From: Desulfobacterales bacterium
Lineage (GTDB): Bacteria; Desulfobacterota; DSM-4660; Desulfatiglandales; JALVZP01
Assembly (NCBI GenBank): GCA_027037575.1
Contig: JALVZP010000123.1
Coordinates: 1 to 10,744 of the forward strand
DNA length: 10,744 nt
Direction: 5' to 3'
Position numbers and translations under genes: made by a program. How positions within the stretch are numbered: the stretch's first letter is position 1; every line of letters starts with the position of its first letter. The notes under the pieces were generated by a model. It was not told where the DNA came from and searched no databases. It worked only from the letters and a program-made list of their open reading frames with translations. Of the stretch, positions 1 to 6,366 are shown one piece after another.

Positions 1-681
1 CCATTCATCTTTACTTAATAAGAGATATGCCTCCCATGTGTCAGAGGTAGAACCACTGTAAGTTCCAGAGATCATATGCTGCCAGATACAGAAGTTATTA
101 TCTAAGTCAAGAATTCCATTTTTATCAGTATCAAAAAAAATAGCCACTGGATAATTATAATATGAAAAGTTAATTGATCCACCAGCCTGGGAACATCCAG
201 AAGAGTCACTACTTATTGGATTATAATCATATGAAATTTTATATAAAATTAGGTTGGATATTAAATCAGAGGCTTGAAGTCCTGTTGTTCCAAGTTCAAC
301 AGGATACATATAATTTCCTTCATTCTCGTTCAATTTTCCCCACATACCTATTTCTGGATATATTGCTGCCCCAAAGTCTCCAATGATTACTCCTGTCTTT
401 GAAGTAGTTATAGGTGCATCTACGTAAATAGCTGTTATGAGTCCTGAAATATTTCCGTTATTCAATATGCCTCCTATAAGACCAGCATAGGCACCATTGT
501 CATAGGTAGTATAGGTAGAATCTTCAATATTCCAGCTTACAAATGAAGGGCCAAAGGTATTTCTAAAGAGGTAAAGTCCAGAAGAAGGTGTATTTGTTCT
601 TCCTAAAAGATCAAAATTAGCAGGAGAGCTTTCTGTAGCAGACCAGATTGAATCTACTCCCCCTAAGATTCCCTGAAATGC
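1..681 (-). repeat. Protein repeat unit C of the giant FecR protein (incomplete)
   Basis: Residues 1386-1612. It opens with FQGILGG followed by SIW-x9-(N/H)-x2-LLG and continues with STYTTYDNGAYAGLIGG (1439-1455), then AIYVD (1468-1472). It ends at the edge just after an S-D-T-W-x2-Y motif (1598-1604) that aligns with the W-x2-Y motifs of the other units. It matches units A and B in order of motifs but is clearly diverged, so this is an old protein-level duplication rather than a recent DNA repeat. Confidence 0.7.
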
Positions 682-3600
682 TGGTGGCTTTACATCTTGT
701 GGAATAACAAAATCTGATCCATTATACTCATACACATCCATTGTTATCCAGCTTGCAAATGATAAATCACTTTCCTTTTCCCAACTTCCTAAGGAAATTG
801 CCTGCCATGTATTATTATCTTTAGAATATGTTCCAATTGTTCCCTGAAATGTATCATGTATCTGACCTTTAGATCTCATTGTCAGAAATTCACCAGACAA
901 GTAGGAATCTAATGTATCTCTCAAGTCTCCTCCCATATAAGCTATCCAGAAGCCAATCTCTTTATCTGAGAAAATTATGTCTCCGCCAGCACGTGCTGTA
1001 AAGTTATTATAAGATAGGTTGTTATAATAATTTCCCATACCAAATGTAAGCTTATATATTCCCCAGTTCTGTCCACTTATATAGGCTGTATACCCTGTGC
1101 AATTTCCTAATATGTAGGTATTAGATTTATCATCATCAAAATATCCGGACATCTTTCCATAAATATAGCCACGGGATAGGCTACTTGAAAGATTTGAGGC
1201 AGGTATTCCGATATTTTGGACTTTCTTTTCTGCCCATATTTCTCCATTAGTATTAAACATCAATATTGAACGATAATCATTTCCAGAGAAATTTCCGTGT
1301 AAGATACCAGCATTCCCATTTAAATCTATATAGAGTGAGACTAAATAGCCATCTAAGCCCCAGTCTTCACCAACTGGATAGCTATATCCACCAATCCATC
1401 CCCAATACGCTCCTCCATCTGGAGTGGTATATGTACTTGTTTCTGTATTGTAGCTTACTATTTCTGATTCAAGCAAAAGGGAACTACTTGCATATTTATC
1501 CAACAGACTATTATATTCTCCCATAAGCTTTATACGTGCAGGATTTTCATTAGTAGAACTCCATAGATCTGCTGGTCCTTCTTCTGGCATATATCCTCCA
1601 AGTATTGCATCAAAGCTTCCAGCGCTATCAAGGATATTAGTTTGCGCTGTTGAACTTTCAGTCTGCGTCCAATCATCTCCTGGACTATTTCCCACAGTTG
1701 TTATATCACTCCATGTTTCTTGATTAGATATATAAAGAGAAATACCCAGATTATTACTTGTAAGTTCAATAAATTTCTTATCAGGGAAATATATTGTCAC
1801 TTTTCTTTGTGGTTCATTCACATAATCCTTTATTCCCCACCCATATCCCTCGCTTATATATTCATACTCTTGCTTTTCTCCTGTGAAACTATTTTTCCAG
1901 ATGCCTTTGTTCAAAGTAGCAGCTGTAAGTGAGGAAAGGAGTCCATTCTGTATCTGACTTGAGAAAGAGAGTCTCCTTCCTTCGTATATGCCTATACTTA
2001 TTCCTGCCCACTTGTCGTTATTATAATAACCATAAAAGTTTCCTTCCATTGTTCCATATTTTGTTTGTGTCAAGAATTCCCCATTAAAGACTCCAGATAG
2101 CATCTTATTATCAGGGTCTAAATCACCAGATATTGAACCAATCCAATAGCCAAAATCTTCGAACTCTCCTTCCCCTCCTATCTCTCCACTCCATGAAGTC
2201 TGATTGTTTGGATTATCAAAAGAGCCAGGATAATATCCATTAATTACAAATGCATATATTCCCCAAGGCTCTCCTTGTATATATCTTATCCATCCCCCTT
2301 CACTACTTCCATCCATGTAAAGTGAGATACCTTCTATATTTCCACTTCCATCTAAAAACTTCCCTTTAAACTTAAAACTCATATATGAGCTTGTCTTTAC
2401 AAGACTATTGTATAGATCAGAAGGCTCATTATTGGCATATGTTCCTTTTTCCTGTATTCCAGACCATTGTCCTTCTAAATATAGCATTCCTGAACTTCCT
2501 ACTTTGAAATATTCTCCATTGTTCAAAGATCCACTTATATAGCCAACATTTTTGTCTGGATCCATGTATATAGCAACAGTATCCCCTAAGATTCCAGAAG
2601 GAAGCCAAACTCCTCCTGTGAATCCAAAGAATGCTCCTCCATCATAAGTGATATAAGTTTGAGTATCCCAATTGTAGGAGTATATATTTGCCACCCAAAT
2701 GTAGGGAGGTACATAGTCTTGATTGTCCAAGGAATACTCACCTAACATGTGAATATCAGGAGTTTCATCTGGAAGACTCCATATACTTTTTATTCCTCCA
2801 ATGATAGGAAAAGATAGGTCACCCACATCTATAAAACCACCTGAACCATTATCTCCAAAAAGGTTAGAATATGGTCCTTCACTCCAACTGTTTGACCATC
2901 CTATTTCTCCACTATATCTTAAAGCCCAGCAATCAAATGTTCCTTCACTTGTCGCCTGCCATGTGCTGTTTTGAGAATTATAGGAGCCACTTAAATCACC
3001 TGATCCTTCCCCATATGTCTTTTTAGTAAGAACTCTTAAATAAGAGCTCCCATTCAAATTGGAACCTGAATAATTTCCAGAGGCACTGAAGAAATAATAT
3101 CCATTCCAGTTATCCGAACTGTCTGTAGTATAGCTTCCTCCCTTTAGTTCAAATGAATCAGAATGTGAACCAGAATATTGTCCATCCATAGAAACCTGAT
3201 AGCTTCCATTAAGTCCTTCAGTCTCAGTATTTCCTATAACAGCAGATAACTCTCCAGCCATTGTTCCTGAATAATCGCTTCCTTTTCCAGTAACATTAGG
3301 AGTGCTGTAATTTCTAAGTCCATATCTTTCTATGCGCAGGGAATATTCTTTTCTACTTATGTTTCCTGCATTATCTGTAGCTGTTACTGTAAGGGTATGA
3401 GACCCTTCTGAAACATCTTCTATAGTGTCAGAGCTTCCAGAACTGCTATCTAATGTCCAGCTGTAAGTGGCAGGTTCGTTACTGCTTATCTCTATCTTTG
3501 ACTTTCCATTTTCTTCTTCTGGAACAACCTTTACATATATCTCCGGAGGTGTTGTATCTACCGGACCTCCTCCACCAGCAACTACACCCCCGGTAGTTCC

Positions 3601-4836
3601 ACCTGTAGTGGGTCCACCAGTAGTTTCTCCAGTAGTTCCACCTGTGGTTGTCTCTCCTGTAGTAGTGCCTCCTGTTGTTGTCTCACCACTGATAGTTTCA
3701 CCTGTAGTAGTTTCTCCAGTAGTTCTACCTGTGGTTGTCTCTCCTGTAGTAGTGCCTCCTGTTGTTGCAGGCTGTATAAATTCTTCTTTTATCCCCTTTG
3801 CCTCTTTTTTTGATTCTGTAACAGGTATATATACTTCTGTCTTTCCTCCCGTTTCCGCTCCTCCAGTATGAAAAACTACAGTCGAACCACCGCCTTTCTT
3901 AATTTCCATTCTCTTTCCTTCTTCTAATGCCCCTTTTTCTGGAGTAAAGATAGTTCCTTTTTTAGCACCAGTCTTTCCTTTCCCAATTCCTGCTTCTTTC
4001 TTTCCACCAACCTTTCCCTCTGGTCTTCCTTTTCCCTTAGCACGTTTTTCTCTTTTAACTCTTTTCTCCCCTAAACCTCTCTTCTTCCCTCCCTCTCCTT
4101 TAGCACCTTTTCCCTTTTTTTCTTTTTTACCCCTTTTCTTTCCTACCACACCTGCTTTCTTTCTTCCCTTCCCTTTTCCTTTTTTCTTTGGAGCTGTTTG
4201 TGATTCAAATTTCTTTATCTCTGTCTTAGATGCTGGTCCTACCTTTGGTGGGACATTTGGAGATGGAATAAACACCTTTTGTCCTGCACGGACAAATACC
4301 CTTCTTTCAGGCATGTTTTTGGCATAGCAGTATCCAACTCCTTCCTTGAATATTGCTCCACTTCCAAGTCTGCTGTGGAATGTAAAGAAGTTTGTTCCCT
4401 TTACTCCAACAACTGCAAACGGGGTGTGAACCTCATATTTATGGGTCTTTAAGAACTTGGAAATCTTGCTTGCCCATGTCTTTTTAACAATATTTTGTAT
4501 ATTTCCCCTGAAAAGCTGTATTGTCCTGGAAGATCTATTCTTTCCAACAAGATATTCTGTTATCTGAATCCTTGTGTTTTGAGCACATCTTAAGATATTT
4601 CCATCATTAAATGTGATCTCTGCCCTTGAATTGCTCTTTGCCCTTATAATATCTCCAACATAGACTGGCATACCAAGCTTTGCTGGAAATGCCTTCTTTT
4701 TAGCCCTTGTAATATCTACTCTACCCTCTACATAAGTAAATTTTCCAACTGGTGCTAATGCGTAGGCAACCTGAGAAGTAGTAAGAAATAGAATGGTTAC
4801 AAGGAAAAAGGTCTTTATATATTTAAAAGGACTCAT
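1..4836 (-). CDS. Giant secreted FecR-domain protein with Lys/Gly-rich region, Thr/Gly linker, Ig-like domain and long beta-type repeat array (C-terminus off window)
   Basis: Starts at ATG 4836-4834 with GGAGG six bases upstream; 1612 codons run to position 1 without a stop, so the C-terminus is missing. Residues 1-26 are a signal peptide (basic N-region, hydrophobic core, A-Y-A cleavage motif). Residues 30-190 are a FecR domain; its hallmark reads TPFAVVGVKGTNF (137-149). Residues 205-300 are extraordinarily Lys/Gly/Arg-rich, 357-417 are a Thr/Gly/Glu linker, and 430-500 resemble a bacterial Ig-like domain (ATDNAGN near 486-492). From about 513 onward the chain is a Trp/Gly/Tyr/Ser-rich array of diverged repeats, probably beta-structured. 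FecR of the siderophore system is a sigma regulator, but here there is no sigma gene, no membrane anchor and an export signal, so an extracytoplasmic binding or scaffold role is more likely (inference). It is last in the visible operon, 12 bases after the TPR-barrel gene. The partner and ligand are unknown. Confidence 0.88.
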   Translation of the reverse strand, partial: MSPFKYIKTFFLVTILFLTTSQVAYALAPVGKFTYVEGRVDITRAKKKAFPAKLGMPVYVGDIIRAKSNSRAEITFNDGNILRCAQNTRIQITEYLVGKNRSSRTIQLFRGNIQNIVKKTWASKISKFLKTHKYEVHTPFAVVGVKGTNFFTFHSRLGSGAIFKEGVGYCYAKNMPERRVFVRAGQKVFIPSPNVPPKVGPASKTEIKKFESQTAPKKKGKGKGRKKAGVVGKKRGKKEKKGKGAKGEGGKKRGLGEKRVKREKRAKGKGRPEGKVGGKKEAGIGKGKTGAKKGTIFTPEKGALEEGKRMEIKKGGGSTVVFHTGGAETGGKTEVYIPVTESKKEAKGIKEEFIQPATTGGTTTGETTTGRTTGETTTGETISGETTTGGTTTGETTTGGTTGETTGGPTTGGTTGGVVAGGGGPVDTTPPEIYVKVVPEEENGKSKIEISSNEPATYSWTLDSSSGSSDTIEDVSEGSHTLTVTATDNAGNISRKEYSLRIERYGLRNYSTPNVTGKGSDYSGTMAGELSAVIGNTETEGLNGSYQVSMDGQYSGSHSDSFELKGGSYTTDSSDNWNGYYFFSASGNYSGSNLNGSSYLRVLTKKTYGEGSGDLSGSYNSQNSTWQATSEGTFDCWALRYSGEIGWSNSWSEGPYSNLFGDNGSGGFIDVGDLSFPIIGGIKSIWSLPDETPDIHMLGEYSLDNQDYVPPYIWVANIYSYNWDTQTYITYDGGAFFGFTGGVWLPSGILGDTVAIYMDPDKNVGYISGSLNNGEYFKVGSSGMLYLEGQWSGIQEKGTYANNEPSDLYNSLVKTSSYMSFKFKGKFLDGSGNIEGISLYMDGSSEGGWIRYIQGEPWGIYAFVINGYYPGSFDNPNNQTSWSGEIGGEGEFEDFGYWIGSISGDLDPDNKMLSGVFNGEFLTQTKYGTMEGNFYGYYNNDKWAGISIGIYEGRRLSFSSQIQNGLLSSLTAATLNKGIWKNSFTGEKQEYEYISEGYGWGIKDYVNEPQRKVTIYFPDKKFIELTSNNLGISLYISNQETWSDITTVGNSPGDDWTQTESSTAQTNILDSAGSFDAILGGYMPEEGPADLWSSTNENPARIKLMGEYNSLLDKYASSSLLLESEIVSYNTETSTYTTPDGGAYWGWIGGYSYPVGEDWGLDGYLVSLYIDLNGNAGILHGNFSGNDYRSILMFNTNGEIWAEKKVQNIGIPASNLSSSLSRGYIYGKMSGYFDDDKSNTYILGNCTGYTAYISGQNWGIYKLTFGMGNYYNNLSYNNFTARAGGDIIFSDKEIGFWIAYMGGDLRDTLDSYLSGEFLTMRSKGQIHDTFQGTIGTYSKDNNTWQAISLGSWEKESDLSFASWITMDVYEYNGSDFVIPQDVKPPAFQGILGGVDSIWSATESSPANFDLLGRTNTPSSGLYLFRNTFGPSFVSWNIEDSTYTTYDNGAYAGLIGGILNNGNISGLITAIYVDAPITTSKTGVIIGDFGAAIYPEIGMWGKLNENEGNYMYPVELGTTGLQASDLISNLILYKISYDYNPISSDSSGCSQAGGSINFSYYNYPVAIFFDTDKNGILDLDNNFCIWQHMISGTYSGSTSDTWEAYLLLSKDEW
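781..1617 (-). repeat. Protein repeat unit B of the giant FecR protein
   Basis: Residues 1074-1352. Motifs in order: FDAILGG, then ADLWS-x13-KLMGEY (1088-1107), TYTTPDGGAYWGWIGG (1134-1149), SLYID (1166-1170), NWGIY (1256-1260), GFWIAYMGGDL (1294-1304), LSGEFLT (1312-1318) and an NTWQAISLGSWE end (1341-1352). The same order is seen in unit A. The Gly/Trp/Tyr alternation suggests beta strands joined by tight turns. Confidence 0.75.
1987..2811 (-). repeat. Protein repeat unit A of the giant FecR protein
   Basis: Residues 676-950. Motifs in order: FPIIGG, SIWS-x11-MLGEY (684-701), TYITYDGGAFFGFTGG (727-742), AIYMD (755-759), PWGIY (857-861), GYWIGSISGDL (895-905), LSGVFNGEFLT (912-922) and WAGISIGIYE (942-951). 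It aligns motif by motif with unit B. About 110 residues separating A from B (roughly 953-1062) have no counterpart between B and C and look like an inserted segment. Confidence 0.75.
2917..3300 (-). repeat. Partial repeat unit preceding unit A in the giant FecR protein
   Basis: Residues 513-640. DNWNGYYFFSASGNYSGS (575-592) corresponds to the PWGIY and NWGIY segments of units A and B, and NSTWQATSEGTF (624-635) corresponds to NTWQAISLGSW of unit B. Only the second half of the unit is recognisable, so it may be a degenerate or N-terminally trimmed copy that caps the array. Confidence 0.55.
3586..3768 (-). repeat. Thr/Gly/Glu low-complexity linker containing an 87-bp-spaced direct repeat
   Basis: Encodes residues 357-417, built from TTTGE, TTTGG and TTGE blocks. 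At DNA level 3619-3680 and 3706-3767 are the same 62 bases with one mismatch, offset by 87 bases (29 codons, so the frame is kept). The mismatch turns Gly into Arg in the copy at 3706-3767. It looks like a recent in-frame duplication that could vary in copy number. Extended, probably flexible spacer between the basic region and the Ig-like domain (inference). Confidence 0.8.
3961..4203 (-). other. Lys/Gly-rich basic segment of the giant FecR protein
   Basis: Encodes residues 212-292. In the 80 residues 213-292 I count 28 Lys plus several Arg; most of the rest is Gly, with few acidic or hydrophobic residues. It lies between the FecR domain and the Thr/Gly linker. A strongly cationic, probably disordered stretch in an exported protein could bind acidic polymers such as LPS, polysaccharide or DNA (inference). 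The frame stays open across it and both neighbours are recognisable, so it is genuinely coding. Confidence 0.75.
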
Positions 4837-4842
4837 CCTATA

Positions 4843-4847
4843 CCTCC
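4843..4847 (-). promoter_or_regulatory. Shine-Dalgarno of the giant FecR gene
   Basis: GGAGG on the minus strand, six bases before ATG 4836-4834, inside the 12-base gap after the preceding stop codon. It fixes the start and shows independent ribosome loading in a polycistronic message. Confidence 0.8.
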
Positions 4848-4848
4848 A

Positions 4849-6366
4849 TTAAAACCTTATCTCTACACCAGAGCTGAGAACATTTCTGGTGTAGTCATAT
4901 ATGGCAATATTGGAGTCACATCTTGTCCTCGTATATTGTAGTATAAGATTTACATTTTTTAAAATGTTTATTGTGAATCCAGCAAGTATCGTATAAGTGT
5001 GATCAACCCTATGCTTTTTAAATACGGTGTGTCTATTTTCAAAGTCCTGAAAATATGCATCTGAGCCAAGCTGAAGGCTTACTCTTTTAATTAGTGGAAT
5101 CGTTAGATTAAGTGTAACGCGATTTCCGTGATTTTCCCAGTTTTCCCCTTCTGTGTCATCATATGTAAATTCATATCTAAGATTAAAGAATCCGTTTTTT
5201 TTAAAAAAGCTTATCCAGCTAAGATATATGTCTGTTCCTATTGAGTCCCTATCTTCTGTGTATAAAAGAGGTGTCTCCAAGTATCTCTTTTTGGTAAATC
5301 CAGCAAAGAACTCAAGCATGTTGTTCCTTTTTACTAATGTCCTAAAGAGAGGTCCTACTGTAATAGTATCCATGTATCTGTGCTCATGCCTGAAGACATA
5401 CGTATATTGTCCCAGGATATTTATGGCAGATCTTCCAAGACTATATCCAGGCGAGATGCTTACTGTATGGGCACTAATATCGTGGGTTGTAGAGTTTCTT
5501 CTATGAAAATTTCCATAGAAGCTATAATATGCACTAAATAGCCAGTTTCCAGGAAGATGTGGAATAAAGTCTATTCTTATATTAGCAGTATGCGCAATGC
5601 TCTGTTCTCCTGTTATTCCTGTGGCAACCTGTTCATTATTTGGCCTTAATACTACATTGTCATCGTATTGGAAAAGATAAAGTGCAGTTATCCTTAAAGG
5701 TCTTTCAAGTGCCAGTCTCCTTTTTACAAGATCCACATATCTTCTTGCAAATTCTGCAAGATCAGTATTTGGTGCCTTTGTAACAACTGCCTCAAACTCT
5801 CTCTTTGCCTCCTTTAGCCTCCTCAACTTTACATAGGATATCCCTATGCGAAAATTACATGCTGCCTCAAGATCTGGATTAAGTTTTTTTGCCTTTTCAA
5901 AGCATTTTATTGCCTCCTTGTCCCTATTTTCCTTCTGTAGGATCAATCCTTTTAGAAATAGTGTCTTTGCAGGATAGATATTGTTTTCCTCAGCTATCCT
6001 TAAATACTTCTTTGCTTCCTCAAGTCTTCCTATCCTATAGAGGCAGTCTATAAGCTCTATCAGTGCTTCCTTTATCTTTGGGGTCAGTGTGATCGCATCT
6101 TTAAAATTGGAGATGGCTTCCTCATACTTTAACATCTGTTTGTAGGATAGACCTAAGAAAAAGGCGGCAACAGAGGATCTTGGATTTAATTTTCTTACCT
6201 TCTTCAATATCTCTGCTGCCTCCTCATAATTTTCTGCCCTATATTCCTTTATTCCTTCTTTCAATAGCTCAGACCAGTTTTGGGCATATAGGTTTAAAGG
6301 AAAAAATAGTAATAAAAAGATCAGAAGCAGGCCTATTTTACTTTGTCTTTGCAGTATAGACCCCAT
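4849..6366 (-). CDS. TPR-repeat protein with C-terminal outer-membrane beta-barrel
   Basis: 505 residues. Residues 1-28 are a signal peptide (hydrophobic core 11-23, cleavage near L-Y-A). About five TPRs follow (roughly 30-63, 64-97, 98-131, 132-165, 169-203), with typical Y/F-x-EA and NP turn residues. From 222 to the end the sequence becomes an alternating aromatic/polar pattern starting at ITALYLFQYDDNV and ending VEIRF; a terminal Phe is the usual C-terminal signature of BamA-dependent outer-membrane barrels. TPR plus barrel is the architecture of Slam, BcsC, PgaA and PelB type proteins, which help move polymers or lipoproteins across the outer membrane. Assignment to one of these families cannot be made by eye. 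It overlaps the cyclase gene by 29 bases and precedes the FecR giant by 12, so it is a natural candidate for that protein's anchor or exporter (inference). Confidence 0.88.
   Translation of the reverse strand: MGSILQRQSKIGLLLIFLLLFFPLNLYAQNWSELLKEGIKEYRAENYEEAAEILKKVRKLNPRSSVAAFFLGLSYKQMLKYEEAISNFKDAITLTPKIKEALIELIDCLYRIGRLEEAKKYLRIAEENNIYPAKTLFLKGLILQKENRDKEAIKCFEKAKKLNPDLEAACNFRIGISYVKLRRLKEAKREFEAVVTKAPNTDLAEFARRYVDLVKRRLALERPLRITALYLFQYDDNVVLRPNNEQVATGITGEQSIAHTANIRIDFIPHLPGNWLFSAYYSFYGNFHRRNSTTHDISAHTVSISPGYSLGRSAINILGQYTYVFRHEHRYMDTITVGPLFRTLVKRNNMLEFFAGFTKKRYLETPLLYTEDRDSIGTDIYLSWISFFKKNGFFNLRYEFTYDDTEGENWENHGNRVTLNLTIPLIKRVSLQLGSDAYFQDFENRHTVFKKHRVDHTYTILAGFTINILKNVNLILQYTRTRCDSNIAIYDYTRNVLSSGVEIRF

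Noticed and set aside
3619..3767. Possible CRISPR or other non-coding repeat array
   Set aside because: The repeats are in frame, 87 bases apart with no regular unique spacers, and lie inside an open coding frame.
3467..3871. Plus-strand 134-codon open frame, Pro/Val-rich
   Set aside because: It is the antisense shadow of the Thr/Gly repeat linker of the FecR giant; the repetitive DNA yields a repetitive open frame on both strands. No Shine-Dalgarno or domain.
4300..4836. FecR as a classical iron-dicitrate sigma regulator
   Set aside because: The protein has a cleavable signal peptide, no N-terminal cytoplasmic anti-sigma domain, and no sigma factor or TonB receptor beside it.
5153..5506. 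Plus-strand 117-codon open frame
   Set aside because: Antisense to the beta-barrel part of the TPR protein, with no recognisable domain or start signal.
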